DNA of 64,000 bases from Enterobacter ludwigii (GTDB lineage: Bacteria; Pseudomonadota; Gammaproteobacteria; Enterobacterales; Enterobacteriaceae). The position numbers and the translations under genes were made by a program. Under the pieces are notes generated by a model, which saw nothing but the letters and a program-made list of their open reading frames with translations, was not told where the DNA came from and ran no database searches. This document shows positions 41,061 to 50,761 of the stretch, in pieces (within the stretch, counting starts at the first letter, position 1; each line of letters opens with the position of its first letter). The DNA lies in assembly GCF_001750725.1 (NCBI RefSeq), contig NZ_CP017279.1, forward strand, positions 2,852,001-2,916,000, given 5' to 3'.

Positions 41061-42377
41061 CTACGCCCCTTTGCGCTCAGCGAAGGGGCTGTTTTTCGTG
41101 AAGATGTGCTCTTCCGCAACCTCGTCCATTTTGATCCACGTCTGCGCAAGCTGCGTCGTGGCAATCACTCGCCCCTCCCGAATCGACCAGCGCGCCGGCA
41201 CCTGGCAGCGCACCGCTTCAAACCCGCTCTCCGCAGGCAGCACGATCAGGTTAGCCAGATTTCCCGTTTCGATTCCGTAATCCGTCAGGCCGAAGGTTCG
41301 GGCGCTGTTGTGGGTTATCAGGTTCAAACCGTTGTCGATTTGCGAATACCCCATCATCTGACACACATGCAGCCCCATATGCAGTACCTGCAGCATATTG
41401 CCGGTGCCAAGCGGGTACCACGGGTCGAAGACATCATCATGCCCGAAACAGACGTTGATCCCCGCCTCCAGCAGCTCCTTCACTCGGGTAATCCCGCGTC
41501 GTTTGGGATAATCGTCAAAGCGTCCCTGTAAATGGATATTCACCAGTGGATTGGCGACAAAGTTGATGCCTGACATCTTCAGCAGGCGGAAAAGCCGCGA
41601 GGTGTATGCCCCGTTATAGGAGTGCATCGCCGTGGTATGGCTGGCCGTGACCCGCGGGCCCATCCCGGATTCATAAGCCAGAGTGGCCACCGTTTCCAGA
41701 AACCGGGACTGCTCATCGTCAATTTCATCGCAGTGGATATCCAGCGGACGGTCATATTTCTTCGCCAGTTCAAAGGCAATGTGCAGCGATTGCACGCCAT
41801 ACTCGCGGGTGAATTCAAAATGCGGGATTGCCCCGACCACATCGGCGCCCAGCTTCAACGCCTCCTCAAGCAGCGCCGCGCCGTCCGGGTAAGAAAGGAT
41901 GCCTTCCTGCGGGAACGCCACGATTTGCAGCGTGATCCACGGCGCAACTTCCTGCTTCACCTCCAGCATGGCCTTCAGGGCGGTGAGCGTCGGGTCAGAG
42001 ACGTCCACGTGGGTGCGCACAAACTGAATACCGTTGGCAATTTGCCCTTTCAGCGTCTTCCAGGCGCGCGCTTTTACATCCTCATGGCTAAGCAGTGCCT
42101 TACGCTCCGCCCAGCGCTCAATGCCTTCAAACAGCGTACCGGACTGGTTCCAGCTCGGCTCACCTGCCGTCTGGGTGGTATCAAGGTGGATATGCGGTTC
42201 AATAAACGGGGGGATGGCAAGGCCGCCACGCGCGTTTAAGATTCTTACGTTTTCGTCTTCGGTATCGCCCATCGGCGTAATGCCACCAAAACGGCCTTGC
42301 TCAATGGCGATTTGCCACAGCCCTTCGCGACCCGGTAAGCGAACATTCTGGATAAGCCCAAGCGGTGTTGTAGACAT
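41061..42377 (-). CDS. codA: Cytosine deaminase
   Basis: Amidohydrolase (438 residues) that converts cytosine to uracil and ammonia for pyrimidine salvage. Metal and substrate residues of E. coli CodA are present: HIHLD (the HxH pair), [16 protein letters not shown] with the metal histidine and catalytic glutamate, [15 protein letters not shown], and [15 protein letters not shown] with the metal aspartate. No codB permease gene is adjacent. In E. coli codBA lies elsewhere and tsgA is next to nirB, so this copy has a different location. The last codons coincide with the tsgA terminator. Confidence 0.93.
   Translation of the reverse strand: MSTTPLGLIQNVRLPGREGLWQIAIEQGRFGGITPMGDTEDENVRILNARGGLAIPPFIEPHIHLDTTQTAGEPSWNQSGTLFEGIERWAERKALLSHEDVKARAWKTLKGQIANGIQFVRTHVDVSDPTLTALKAMLEVKQEVAPWITLQIVAFPQEGILSYPDGAALLEEALKLGADVVGAIPHFEFTREYGVQSLHIAFELAKKYDRPLDIHCDEIDDEQSRFLETVATLAYESGMGPRVTASHTTAMHSYNGAYTSRLFRLLKMSGINFVANPLVNIHLQGRFDDYPKRRGITRVKELLEAGINVCFGHDDVFDPWYPLGTGNMLQVLHMGLHVCQMMGYSQIDNGLNLITHNSARTFGLTDYGIETGNLANLIVLPAESGFEAVRCQVPARWSIREGRVIATTQLAQTWIKMDEVAEEHIFTKNSPFAERKGA
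41067..41098 (+). terminator. tsgA terminator embedded in the codA 3' end
   Basis: Stem CCCCTT(TG)CGC / GCGAAGGGG around TCA, followed by CTGTTTTTC. It begins about 10 bases after the tsgA stop and lies inside the last codons of codA on the other strand, so one sequence serves as coding DNA and as terminator. Confidence 0.75.
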
Positions 42378-42441
42378 GCCTTTCCCCTGAAAAACGCGGC
42401 TGAAATTTGGGAGTACGCATTTTTGACAACGCGCCCCTTAA

Positions 42442-42453
42442 TTTGTACACAAA
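42442..42453. promoter_or_regulatory. Palindromic operator-like site upstream of codA
   Basis: TTTGTACACAAA is a perfect 12-base palindrome about 65 bases upstream of the codA start. TTGT-NN-ACAA resembles operators of GntR/FadR-type regulators. No regulator gene is nearby; the assignment is weak. Confidence 0.35.
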
Positions 42454-42516
42454 ATCGGCGACCTCGAAAAGCCAGCGATTTCCACAACTTATAAAAATCC
42501 TGACAAATCAGTCATA

Positions 42517-42532
42517 TACCACCTAAGGAGTA
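42517..42532 (+). promoter_or_regulatory. NarL/NarP 7-2-7 site of the nirB promoter
   Basis: TACCACC-TA-AGGAGTA: the right heptamer is a perfect inverted match to TACYYMT and the left has two deviations. It is centred at about -69.5 from the inferred start site, where E. coli nirB has its NarL/NarP site. Confidence 0.8.
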
Positions 42533-42545
42533 GGCGAAGGCGTAT

Positions 42546-42559
42546 TTGATTTGCATCAA
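42546..42559 (+). promoter_or_regulatory. FNR site of the nirB promoter
   Basis: TTGAT-TTGC-ATCAA is an exact FNR consensus. Its centre (42552.5) is 41.5 bases upstream of the inferred start at 42594, the class II position; the -10 box is TAAGGT at 42581-42586. This matches the known anaerobic control of nirB. Confidence 0.9.
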
Positions 42560-42617
42560 TAAGTGCCCCTGCTGAATCGTTAAGGTAGGCAGTAATAGAA
42601 AAGAAATCGAGGCAAAA

Positions 42618-45161
42618 ATGAGCAAAGTCAGACTCGCTATCATCGGTAACGGCATGGTCGGCCACCGCTTTATTGAGGATCTTCTCGATAAAGCCGATGC
42701 TAACCAGTTCGATATTACCGTGTTCTGTGAAGAACCCCGCAAGGCGTACGACCGTGTGCACTTGTCTTCCTACTTCTCCCATCATACCGCTGAAGAGCTC
42801 TCTCTGGTGCGCGATGGTTTCTACGAGAAGCATGGCGTGAAAGTGCTGGTGGGCGAACGCGCTATCACCATCAACCGTCAGGAAAAAGTGATTCACTCCA
42901 GCGCCGGACGAACGGTTTTTTACGACAAGCTGATCATGGCGACTGGCTCGTACCCGTGGATCCCGCCGATCAAAGGCTCGGAAACGCAGGATTGCTTCGT
43001 TTATCGTACCATCGAAGATCTCAATGCGATCGAATCATGTGCCCGCCGCAGTAAACGTGGCGCCGTGGTCGGGGGGGGGCTGCTGGGTCTGGAAGCCGCC
43101 GGTGCGCTGAAAAACCTCGGTGTTGAAACCCACGTCATCGAATTTGCCCCCATGCTGATGGCAGAGCAGCTTGACCACATGGGTGGTGACCAGTTGCGCC
43201 GTAAAATCGAAAGCATGGGCGTGAAGGTTCACACCAGCAAAAATACCAAAGAGATTGTGCAGGAAGGCACCGAAGCGCGGAAAACCATGCGCTTTGCCGA
43301 TGGCAGCGAACTGGAAGTGGACTTTATCGTCTTCTCTACCGGTATTCGCCCACGCGACAAGCTGGCCACCCAGTGCGGTCTGGCCGTCGCTCAGCGCGGC
43401 GGGATCATGATTAACGACACCTGCCAGACCTCCGACCCGGATATCTACGCCATCGGCGAATGCGCCAGCTGGAACAACCGCGTGTACGGTCTGGTCGCGC
43501 CTGGCTACAAAATGGCGCAGGTTGCCGTTGACCATATTCTCGGCAACCAGAACGCCTTCGAAGGGGCTGACCTGAGCGCCAAGCTGAAACTGCTGGGCGT
43601 AGACGTAGGCGGTATTGGCGATGCGCATGGCCGCACGCCGGGCGCACGCAGCTATGTTTACCTCGATGAAAGCAAAGAGGTGTACAAACGTCTTATCGTC
43701 AGTCAGGACAACAAAACCCTGCTCGGCGCGGTGCTGGTGGGCGATACCAGCGACTACGGTAACCTGCTTCAGTTGGTCTTGAACGCCATCGAACTGCCGG
43801 AAAACCCGGACGCGCTGATCCTTCCGGCGCATGCGTCCAGCGGTAAGCCGTCCATCGGCGTGGATAAACTGCCCGACAGCGCGCAGATTTGCTCCTGCTT
43901 CGATGTGACCAAAGGCATGCTGATTTCGGCCATCAATAAAGGCTGCCATACCGTCGCGGCCCTGAAGGCAGAAACCAAAGCCGGTACCGGCTGCGGTGGG
44001 TGTATCCCGCTAGTCACACAGGTTCTGAACGCAGAACTGGCGAAACAGGGTATCGAAGTCAACAATAACCTGTGCGAGCATTTCGCTTACTCTCGCCAGG
44101 AGCTGTACCACCTGATCCGCGTGGAAGGCATCAAATCCTTCGACGAACTGCTGGCGAAACACGGCCAGGGTTATGGCTGTGAAGTGTGTAAACCTACCGT
44201 GGGTTCCCTGCTGGCCTCCTGCTGGAACGAGTACGTTCTCAAACCAGAGCATACGCCGCTGCAGGATACCAACGATAACTTCCTGGCGAACATTCAGAAA
44301 GACGGGACTTACTCCGTCATCCCACGCTCCGCCGGTGGCGAAATCACCCCGGAAGGGCTGGTCGCCGTTGGCCGTATCGCGCGTGAATTTAACCTGTATA
44401 CCAAAATCACCGGCTCTCAGCGTATTGGCCTGTTTGGTGCGCAGAAAGATGACCTGCCTGAAATCTGGCGTCAGCTGATTGACGCGGGATTCGAAACCGG
44501 CCACGCCTACGCGAAAGCGCTGCGTATGGCGAAAACCTGTGTGGGCAGCACCTGGTGCCGCTACGGCGTAGGCGACAGCGTCGGCTTCGGTGTGGAGCTG
44601 GAGAACCGCTACAAAGGCATCCGTACACCGCACAAAATGAAGTTTGGCGTCTCCGGCTGTACCCGCGAATGTGCGGAAGCGCAGGGTAAAGATGTGGGTA
44701 TCATCGCCACCGAGAAAGGCTGGAACCTGTACGTCTGTGGTAACGGCGGCATGAAACCACGCCATGCAGACCTGCTGGCGGCAGACCTCGACCGCGATAC
44801 GCTGATTCAGTATCTCGACCGCTTTATGATGTTCTACATCCGTACCGCCGATAAGCTGACCCGTACCGCGTCCTGGCTCGATAACCTGGAAGGCGGCATC
44901 GAGTACCTGAAATCGGTCATCATTGACGACAAACTGGGCCTGAACGACCATCTGGAAGCGGAAATGGCGCGCCTGCGCGAGGCGGTGATCTGCGAGTGGA
45001 CTGAAACCGTCAACACCCCGGCGGCGCAGACTCGCTTCAGACACTTTATCAACAGCACCCAGCGCGACCCGAATGTGCAGGTTGTGGCAGAACGCGAGCA
45101 ACATCGTCCGGCGACACCTTATGAACGTATTCCGGTGACTCTGGTGGAGGAAAACGCATGA
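42618..45161 (+). CDS. nirB: NADH-dependent nitrite reductase large subunit
   Basis: Cytoplasmic siroheme nitrite reductase (847 residues), reducing nitrite to ammonia with NADH. N-terminal FAD/NADH domains contain IIGNGMVGHRF (8-18) and VVGGGLLGLEAAG (about 150-162); a BFD-like [2Fe-2S] segment with CSCFD and GTGCGGC follows near 420-460; the C-terminal sulfite/nitrite reductase domain binds [4Fe-4S]-siroheme through C-x5-C (CVGSTWC) and C-x3-C (CTREC). Promoter has FNR and NarL/NarP sites. A run of nine G bases encodes the GGG at about 152-154. Confidence 0.98.
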   Translation: MSKVRLAIIGNGMVGHRFIEDLLDKADANQFDITVFCEEPRKAYDRVHLSSYFSHHTAEELSLVRDGFYEKHGVKVLVGERAITINRQEKVIHSSAGRTVFYDKLIMATGSYPWIPPIKGSETQDCFVYRTIEDLNAIESCARRSKRGAVVGGGLLGLEAAGALKNLGVETHVIEFAPMLMAEQLDHMGGDQLRRKIESMGVKVHTSKNTKEIVQEGTEARKTMRFADGSELEVDFIVFSTGIRPRDKLATQCGLAVAQRGGIMINDTCQTSDPDIYAIGECASWNNRVYGLVAPGYKMAQVAVDHILGNQNAFEGADLSAKLKLLGVDVGGIGDAHGRTPGARSYVYLDESKEVYKRLIVSQDNKTLLGAVLVGDTSDYGNLLQLVLNAIELPENPDALILPAHASSGKPSIGVDKLPDSAQICSCFDVTKGMLISAINKGCHTVAALKAETKAGTGCGGCIPLVTQVLNAELAKQGIEVNNNLCEHFAYSRQELYHLIRVEGIKSFDELLAKHGQGYGCEVCKPTVGSLLASCWNEYVLKPEHTPLQDTNDNFLANIQKDGTYSVIPRSAGGEITPEGLVAVGRIAREFNLYTKITGSQRIGLFGAQKDDLPEIWRQLIDAGFETGHAYAKALRMAKTCVGSTWCRYGVGDSVGFGVELENRYKGIRTPHKMKFGVSGCTRECAEAQGKDVGIIATEKGWNLYVCGNGGMKPRHADLLAADLDRDTLIQYLDRFMMFYIRTADKLTRTASWLDNLEGGIEYLKSVIIDDKLGLNDHLEAEMARLREAVICEWTETVNTPAAQTRFRHFINSTQRDPNVQVVAEREQHRPATPYERIPVTLVEENA

Positions 45162-45484
45162 GCCAGTGGGTAAACATCTGCAACATTAACGACATTCTGC
45201 CTGCCACCGGGGTCTGTGCCCTGCTGGGTAACGAGCAGGTCGCGATATTCCGCCCTCGCCATGATGAACAGGTTTTTGCCATCAGCAATATCGACCCGTT
45301 CTTTGAGGCCAGCGTCCTGTCCCGGGGATTAATCGCAGAGCATCAGGGTGAACTCTGGGTTGCCAGCCCGTTGAAGAAACAGCGTTTTCGTTTACGCGAC
45401 GGGTATTGTATGGAAGATGAGCATTATTCCGTGAAGCCCTACGATGTCCGCGTGAAGGACGGTAAGGTGCAGCTGAAAGGCTAA
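45158..45484 (+). CDS. nirD: Nitrite reductase small subunit
   Basis: Small subunit (108 residues) with a Rieske-type fold that lacks the iron ligands in the usual C-x-H pattern, as in E. coli NirD. It starts MSQWVNICNINDILPATGVC and overlaps the nirB stop by four bases (ATGA), indicating coupled synthesis. In E. coli the next gene is the nitrite channel nirC; here only 136 bases with two hairpins separate nirD from cysG. Confidence 0.96.
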   Translation: MSQWVNICNINDILPATGVCALLGNEQVAIFRPRHDEQVFAISNIDPFFEASVLSRGLIAEHQGELWVASPLKKQRFRLRDGYCMEDEHYSVKPYDVRVKDGKVQLKG

Positions 45485-45492
45485 TCTCTCGC

Positions 45493-45509
45493 CTTTTCAA
45501 TATGAAAAG
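45493..45509 (+). promoter_or_regulatory. Hairpin 1 in the nirD-cysG gap
   Basis: CTTTTCA-ATA-TGAAAAG is a perfect seven-base inverted repeat with a 3-base loop, nine bases after the nirD stop. AT-rich and without a T run, it may mark an mRNA 3' end or processing point. Confidence 0.45.
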
Positions 45510-45527
45510 CTTATGACCCCTTATGGG

Positions 45528-45571
45528 TAACGGCAGGAAAAACCGTATGTTCTGTACGATTCCTGCTGTTA
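45528..45571 (+). promoter_or_regulatory. Hairpin 2 in the nirD-cysG gap
   Basis: TAACGGCAGGAA pairs with TTCCTGCTGTTA over 12 positions (one G-U), with an inner CGTA/TACG stem. It lies 50 bases upstream of the cysG GTG start, where nirC is missing. It may be a remnant, a repeat or an mRNA-stability element. Confidence 0.5.
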
Positions 45572-45620
45572 TCCTGACCTCAATTTCTTACCCCCTCCTT
45601 GAATGCTGTGAGGTAATGTC

Positions 45621-46994
45621 GTGGACCACCTGCCGATTTTCTGTCAATTACGCCATCGCGACTGTCTGCTTGTAGGCGGCGGCGATGTGGCTGAACGCAA
45701 AGCGCGCTTGCTGTTAGAAGCAGGAGCCCGACTCACCGTTAACGCCCTGGCTTTTGCCCCGCAGTTTGAGGCCTGGGAAAAAGAAGGGATGCTCACGCTG
45801 GTGCAGGAGGGGTTTAATGAATCCCTGCTTGATACCTGCTGGCTGACCATTGCCGCCACGGATGACGATGAAGTGAATCAGCGCGTCAGCGACGCCTGTG
45901 AAGCGCGCCGCATCTTCTGTAACGTGGTGGATGCCCCGAAGGAGGCCAGCTTTATCATGCCGTCGATCATTGACCGTTCGCCGCTGATGATTGCGGTATC
46001 GTCCGGCGGCCGCTCTCCCGTTCTGGCCCGCCTGCTGCGGGAAAAACTGGAAGCCATCCTGCCGCAGCATCTTGGTCAGATTGCCCACTATGCCGGGCAG
46101 CTGCGTTCCCGGGTTAAGCAAACCTTCGCGACCGTGGGCGAACGCCGTCGCTTCTGGGAAAAATTCTTTGTGAATGACAGGCTGGCCCAGTCGCTGGCGA
46201 ATCAGGATCATAAAGCGGTGGAAGAGACGACGGCGCAGTTGCTCTGCGAGCCGCTGGATCATCGTGGTGAAGTGGTGCTGGTGGGTGCCGGCCCGGGCGA
46301 TGCCGGTTTGCTGACGCTGAAAGGGCTGCAGCAGATCCAGCAGGCGGATATTGTGGTTTATGACCGTCTGGTCTCCGATGAGATAATGAACCTGGTCCGC
46401 CGCGATGCTGACCGCGTATTTGTCGGTAAACGTGCCGGGTACCACTGTGTGCCGCAGGAGGAGATTAACCAGATCCTGCTGCGCGAAGCGCAAAAAGGAA
46501 AACGCGTGGTGCGCCTCAAGGGTGGCGATCCGTTTATCTTTGGTCGCGGCGGTGAAGAGCTGGAAACGTTGTGCAACGCGGGCATTCCGTTTTCCGTGGT
46601 ACCGGGCATCACGGCAGCTTCCGGCTGCTCAGCTTACTCGGGCATTCCGCTGACCCACCGTGACTATGCCCAGAGCGTACGCCTGGTGACGGGACACCTG
46701 AAAACCGGCAGTGAGCTGGACTGGCATAACCTGGCCGCCGAAAAACAGACGCTGGTGTTCTATATGGGGTTAAACCAGGCCGCGACCATTCAGGCCAAAC
46801 TGCTTGAGCACGGCATGGAAGAGGATATGTCCGTCGCGCTGGTAGAAAACGGCACGTCCATTAAGCAGCGCGTGGTGAACGGCGTGCTGACGCAGTTAGG
46901 TGAGCTGGCACAGCAGGTTGAAAGCCCGGCGCTGATTATTGTCGGACGCGTAGTGGAGCTGCGCGATAAACTGAACTGGTTCTCGAATCACTAA
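45621..46994 (+). CDS. cysG: Siroheme synthase CysG (trifunctional)
   Basis: Makes siroheme from uroporphyrinogen III (457 residues). The N-terminal domain (1-about 200) is the precorrin-2 dehydrogenase/ferrochelatase, with the Rossmann motif [14 protein letters not shown] (18-31); the C-terminal domain (from about 215) is the SAM uroporphyrinogen methyltransferase, with [15 protein letters not shown] and [16 protein letters not shown]. It starts with GTG (45621) after GAGGTAA. Siroheme is required by NirB, which explains the linkage. Confidence 0.97.
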   Translation: MDHLPIFCQLRHRDCLLVGGGDVAERKARLLLEAGARLTVNALAFAPQFEAWEKEGMLTLVQEGFNESLLDTCWLTIAATDDDEVNQRVSDACEARRIFCNVVDAPKEASFIMPSIIDRSPLMIAVSSGGRSPVLARLLREKLEAILPQHLGQIAHYAGQLRSRVKQTFATVGERRRFWEKFFVNDRLAQSLANQDHKAVEETTAQLLCEPLDHRGEVVLVGAGPGDAGLLTLKGLQQIQQADIVVYDRLVSDEIMNLVRRDADRVFVGKRAGYHCVPQEEINQILLREAQKGKRVVRLKGGDPFIFGRGGEELETLCNAGIPFSVVPGITAASGCSAYSGIPLTHRDYAQSVRLVTGHLKTGSELDWHNLAAEKQTLVFYMGLNQAATIQAKLLEHGMEEDMSVALVENGTSIKQRVVNGVLTQLGELAQQVESPALIIVGRVVELRDKLNWFSNH

Positions 46995-47012
46995 CGCATA
47001 TTCCCCCTTCCC

Positions 47013-47038
47013 GGAGTAGTCCTTATGCGGACTACTCC
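47013..47038 (+). terminator. Hairpin downstream of cysG
   Basis: Perfect ten-base stem GGAGTAGTCC / GGACTACTCC with loop TTATGC, 18 bases after the cysG stop. The following bases are CCTCTT rather than a T run, so termination may be inefficient or rho-assisted. Confidence 0.7.
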
Positions 47039-47139
47039 CCTCTTACCGCTCCCGATAACATACCGCCCGCGAAATGGAATTTTTCCATTTATTCCCTCAC
47101 GTTAGATCCAATTTTCGTTTTTTCAGACAAGGAATGCGT

Positions 47140-47310
47140 ATGTTTAAACTGGCAAAAGCCGCCGTTCTGGTAGGCATGTTATCGACTCTGACCGCCTGCA
47201 CCGGTCACGTTCAAAATACCAAAAATAATTGCAGCTATGATTACCTGCTGCACCCGGCAATTTCCATTTCGAAGATCATCGGTGGCTGCGGCCCGGCCGC
47301 ACAGCAGTAA
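47140..47310 (+). CDS. yhfL: Small lipoprotein YhfL
   Basis: A 56-residue lipoprotein of unknown function. The signal peptide MFKLAKAAVLVGMLSTL leads to the lipobox LTAC, with the lipidated cysteine at 21; the mature part, ending SISKIIGGCGPAAQQ, contains two more cysteines. I start at ATG 47140, six bases after AAGGA; the ATG at 47134 has no room for that site. It lies between cysG and the convergent trpS, as in E. coli. Confidence 0.88.
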   Translation: MFKLAKAAVLVGMLSTLTACTGHVQNTKNNCSYDYLLHPAISISKIIGGCGPAAQQ

Positions 47311-47325
47311 GCGTTTTTCAGGCGT

Positions 47326-47354
47326 AAAAAAAACCGGGAATGTCCCGGTTTTTT
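47326..47354. terminator. Bidirectional terminator between yhfL and trpS
   Basis: CCGGGA / TCCCGG with loop ATG, flanked by A8 and T6. It separates the convergent yhfL and trpS and can work for both. Confidence 0.9.
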
Positions 47355-47411
47355 GTCTGGCTCAGCGCGTTTTTTGTCGGGAAGCGCTCATGCTTACCCG
47401 ACAAAACAGGG

Positions 47412-48416
47412 TTACGGTTTACCCACAAACCCAATCGCCTGGTACACCGCTTTAAGGGTTTCAGACGCGCGGGCACTGGCTTTTTCCGCGCCCTCTTTCA
47501 TCACTTTCTGCAGGAACGCTTCGTCGTTACGGTAGCGGTGATAACGCTCCTGCAGCTCGGTCAGCATGCCGGAAACGGCATCCGCCACTTCCCCTTTCAG
47601 GTGACCATACATCTTGCCTTCGAAGTGTTGTTCCAGCTCAGGAATGCTCTGGCCCGTCACACCGGAGAGGATATCCAGCAGGTTGGAGACGCCCGCTTTG
47701 TTCTGCACGTCGTAACGCACAACAGGTGGCTCATCGGAGTCGGTCACCGCACGCTTGAGCTTTTTAACCACCGATTTCGGGTCTTCCAGCAGGCCGATAA
47801 CGTTGTTGCGGTTATCGTCAGACTTGGACATCTTCTTGGTTGGCTCCAGCAGCGACATTACGCGTGCGCCGGATTTTGGAATGAACGGCTCAGGCACTTT
47901 GAACACGTCGCCGTACAGCGCGTTAAAGCGCTGGGCGATATCGCGGCTCAGCTCCAGATGCTGTTTCTGATCTTCGCCAACCGGCACCTGGTTGGTCTGG
48001 TACAGCAGAATGTCTGCTGCCATCAGTACCGGGTAATCAAACAGACCGGCATTGATGTTTTCTGAGTAGCGCGCGGATTTATCCTTGAACTGCGTCATGC
48101 GGCTCAGTTCGCCGAAGTAGGTGTAGCAGTTCAGCGCCCAGCCCAGCTGCGCATGCTCTGGAACGTGAGACTGAACGAAAATGGTGCTCTTCTCAGGATC
48201 AATTCCGCAGGCCAGATACAGCGCCAGGGTGTCCAGGGTGGCTTTACGCAGCTTCTCAGGATCCTGACGTGCCGTGATAGCATGCAGATCCACAATGCAG
48301 TAAATGCAATGGTAATCGTCCTGCATGCTGACCCACTGACGTAACGCACCCATGTAGTTACCAATGGTCAATTCACCTGACGGCTGTGCGCCACTAAAAA
48401 CGATGGGCTTAGTCAT
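47412..48416 (-). CDS. trpS: Tryptophanyl-tRNA synthetase
   Basis: Class I aminoacyl-tRNA synthetase (334 residues). The HIGH-like motif is [10 protein letters not shown] (about 14-23) and the KMSKS loop is KKMSKSDDN (about 193-201). Last gene of the dam superoperon; its start overlaps the gph stop by eight bases. It ends at FVGKP, intact, with a bidirectional terminator downstream. Confidence 0.98.
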   Translation of the reverse strand: MTKPIVFSGAQPSGELTIGNYMGALRQWVSMQDDYHCIYCIVDLHAITARQDPEKLRKATLDTLALYLACGIDPEKSTIFVQSHVPEHAQLGWALNCYTYFGELSRMTQFKDKSARYSENINAGLFDYPVLMAADILLYQTNQVPVGEDQKQHLELSRDIAQRFNALYGDVFKVPEPFIPKSGARVMSLLEPTKKMSKSDDNRNNVIGLLEDPKSVVKKLKRAVTDSDEPPVVRYDVQNKAGVSNLLDILSGVTGQSIPELEQHFEGKMYGHLKGEVADAVSGMLTELQERYHRYRNDEAFLQKVMKEGAEKASARASETLKAVYQAIGFVGKP

Positions 48417-49170
48417 TATTCAATTCCTGATTATCTCTGTGCGAAAGCCCGAGTGCGGGCAACAAATCTTTGAAGTGGTCGAACACGACGTCCGGCTCAC
48501 TCAGCGTGATGGCCTCACCGTAGTTGTAGCCATAGGTTAATCCCACTGAAGGACAACCCGCCGCTCTGGCAGCCAGAATATCATTGCGGGAATCACCGAC
48601 AAAGAGCAGCTCCGCCGGCGTTAAGGATAATTTTCCCGCCACCAGCAGTAGCGGTTCCGGATGCGGCTTTTTGTTCTGCACATCATCACCGCCAACAATG
48701 ACGGAAAAATACTTCGCGATATCCAGCGCTTCCAGCAGAGGGGCGACAAAAGGTGTCGGTTTGTTTGTCACCAGCCCCAGCGGAATACCGTTGGTATGAA
48801 GCGCACTCAGCGTTTCTGCGACATCCGGGAACAGGAAACTGCCCTCTTCGACCGTCTCTTCATAGAAACGATTGAACAATTTACGCAGGATACGCAGCTG
48901 TTCTTCCTGCGGGATATCCGCATGATCCACGCTCGGTTTACCCTGTGCAGAACGCTGGGACACACGCTCCTGGCGGGCCCATGTCAACGCGCGCTCCATC
49001 AGGACATCGGCGCCATTGCCAATCCACGTGATGACACGCTCTTCGCCCGCAACGGGCAGTTCAAGAGCATACAGCGCCTGGTCTACGGCGCTTGTTAAGC
49101 CCGGCGCGCTGTCGACCAGCGTGCCGTCGAGGTCAAATGCGATACCCCGGGTTGCCTGCAATTTATCCAT
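48409..49170 (-). CDS. gph: Phosphoglycolate phosphatase
   Basis: HAD-family phosphatase (253 residues) that removes 2-phosphoglycolate, formed during repair of 3'-phosphoglycolate DNA ends. Motif I is [13 protein letters not shown] (13-25) with D nucleophile; motif II LVTNK; motif III includes KPHPEPL and GDSRNDI. It overlaps rpe by eight bases upstream and trpS by eight downstream, so the three are coupled. Confidence 0.96.
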   Translation of the reverse strand: MDKLQATRGIAFDLDGTLVDSAPGLTSAVDQALYALELPVAGEERVITWIGNGADVLMERALTWARQERVSQRSAQGKPSVDHADIPQEEQLRILRKLFNRFYEETVEEGSFLFPDVAETLSALHTNGIPLGLVTNKPTPFVAPLLEALDIAKYFSVIVGGDDVQNKKPHPEPLLLVAGKLSLTPAELLFVGDSRNDILAARAAGCPSVGLTYGYNYGEAITLSEPDVVFDHFKDLLPALGLSHRDNQELNND

Positions 49171-49840
49171 GACTTACCTTCGCCAGTTCACGGCGCATTT
49201 CATCAATGACTTTTTTGTAATCCGGTTGGTCGAAAATCGCTGAACCTGCAACGAACATATCCGCGCCCGCTGCCGCAATTTCACCAATGTTATTCACTTT
49301 TACACCACCGTCGACTTCCAGACGAATGTCGTAACCTGACTCATCAATACGACGGCGCACTTCACGCAGTTTATCCAGCGTATGAGGGATAAACGACTGA
49401 CCGCCAAAGCCCGGGTTAACGGACATCAGCAAAATGACATCCAGCTTATCCATCACATGGTCGAGATAGCTCAGCGGCGTAGCCGGGTTGAAAACCAGAC
49501 CTGCTTTACAGCCATTCTCTTTGATGAGTTGCAGCGTGCGATCCACATGTTCAGACGCTTCAGGGTGGAAGGTGATGATACTGGCTCCCGCAGCGGCAAA
49601 ATCAGGCACGATACGGTCAACAGGCTTCACCATCAGATGGACATCAATCGGCGCGGTAATACCGTAGTTACGCAGCGCTTTAAGCACCATCGGGCCAATG
49701 GTCAGATTAGGAACGTAGTGGTTATCCATAACGTCGAAATGGACGACATCCGCGCCCGCCGCGAGTGCTTTTGCAGTGTCTTCACCCAGGCGGGCAAAAT
49801 CGGCCGACAGAATTGAGGGAGCAATCAAAAACTGTTTCAT
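49163..49840 (-). CDS. rpe: Ribulose-phosphate 3-epimerase
   Basis: Pentose phosphate pathway epimerase interconverting ribulose-5-P and xylulose-5-P (225 residues, TIM barrel). Catalytic aspartates lie in [15 protein letters not shown] (about 34-48) and [11 protein letters not shown] (about 177). I start at [15 protein letters not shown] (49840); an ATG two codons earlier leaves no distance to the AAGGAG site. Confidence 0.97.
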   Translation of the reverse strand: MKQFLIAPSILSADFARLGEDTAKALAAGADVVHFDVMDNHYVPNLTIGPMVLKALRNYGITAPIDVHLMVKPVDRIVPDFAAAGASIITFHPEASEHVDRTLQLIKENGCKAGLVFNPATPLSYLDHVMDKLDVILLMSVNPGFGGQSFIPHTLDKLREVRRRIDESGYDIRLEVDGGVKVNNIGEIAAAGADMFVAGSAIFDQPDYKKVIDEMRRELAKVSHG

Positions 49841-49881
49841 CCGCATCTCCTTGAAATGTGTTTACCGGCGGGCAAAACGGC

Positions 49882-50694
49882 TCAGGGGCGATAAAGAGCC
49901 AGGAGTTCGTCCACCTTTTTACGTGTGCCGCCGTTGCTGCTTATGCTACGCCGCACTTTGACCTGAAAATGCTTCGCGGCTTTGTACCATTCGCGCGTAT
50001 CAGGGGTATCGTGATTCGAAATTAACACCGGAATTCTTTTGCTGACCAGCTTTTCCGCCATCTCCGCCAGACGGGCCTGCTCGGCCGGACTGAAGCTGTT
50101 GGTGTGATAAGCGGTGAAATTTGCCGTCGCAGACAGCGGTGCGTAAGGCGGGTCGCAATAGACCACCGAGTTTACGCCTGCCAGCTCCATGCACTCTTCA
50201 TAGGAGAGGCAGTGGAATTCGGCATTCTGCGCTTTTTTAGCAAAGTGATACAACTCATCCTGTGGGAAATACGGACGCTTATAACGGCCAAACGGCACGT
50301 TAAACTCACCACGAAGATTATACCGGCACAGACCGTTGTAGCCGTGTCGATTGAGATAGAGGAACAACAGCGCCCGACGGAACGGATCCTGACTCTGATT
50401 AAATTCAGTACGGAACTGGTAGTAAACGTCCGGATTATTGTGCTCGGGTGTAAACAGCTTCCGAGCCTCTTCCACGTACTCGTCGGTCCGCAGCTTGACG
50501 ATGTTGTAGAGGCTGATGAGGTCGCTGTTGATATCCGCCAGGATATAACGAGAAAAATCGGTATTCAGGAATACCGATCCAGCGCCCACAAAGGGCTCGA
50601 TAAGACACTCGCCTTTCGGCAGGTGCTTTTTAATATCATCGAGCAGGGGGTATTTCCCCCCTGCCCATTTCAGAAAAGCGCGATTTTTTTTCAT
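49882..50694 (-). CDS. dam: DNA adenine methylase (GATC)
   Basis: Methylates adenine in GATC for mismatch-repair strand choice, replication timing and gene regulation (270 residues). The SAM-binding FVGAGS (35-40) and catalytic DPPY (181-184) motifs are present, along with the Dam-specific GYNGLCRYNLRGEFNVPFG. It is eight residues shorter than E. coli Dam at the C-terminus, ending ELLALYRP; the missing tail is outside the catalytic core. It lies 42 bases upstream of rpe. Confidence 0.97.
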   Translation of the reverse strand: MKKNRAFLKWAGGKYPLLDDIKKHLPKGECLIEPFVGAGSVFLNTDFSRYILADINSDLISLYNIVKLRTDEYVEEARKLFTPEHNNPDVYYQFRTEFNQSQDPFRRALLFLYLNRHGYNGLCRYNLRGEFNVPFGRYKRPYFPQDELYHFAKKAQNAEFHCLSYEECMELAGVNSVVYCDPPYAPLSATANFTAYHTNSFSPAEQARLAEMAEKLVSKRIPVLISNHDTPDTREWYKAAKHFQVKVRRSISSNGGTRKKVDELLALYRP

Positions 50695-50761
50695 GCTGAC
50701 TAACTGATTACACCTTCTCCGGCTGTGGAGAAAGCTCCGACAGCATCCTGCGCTTTAAACA

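Noticed and set aside
44010..45104. 364-codon minus-strand frame, with another of 304 codons at 43035-43949
   Set aside because: Both are antisense to nirB, which has complete catalytic motifs over the same bases. No Shine-Dalgarno or family match.
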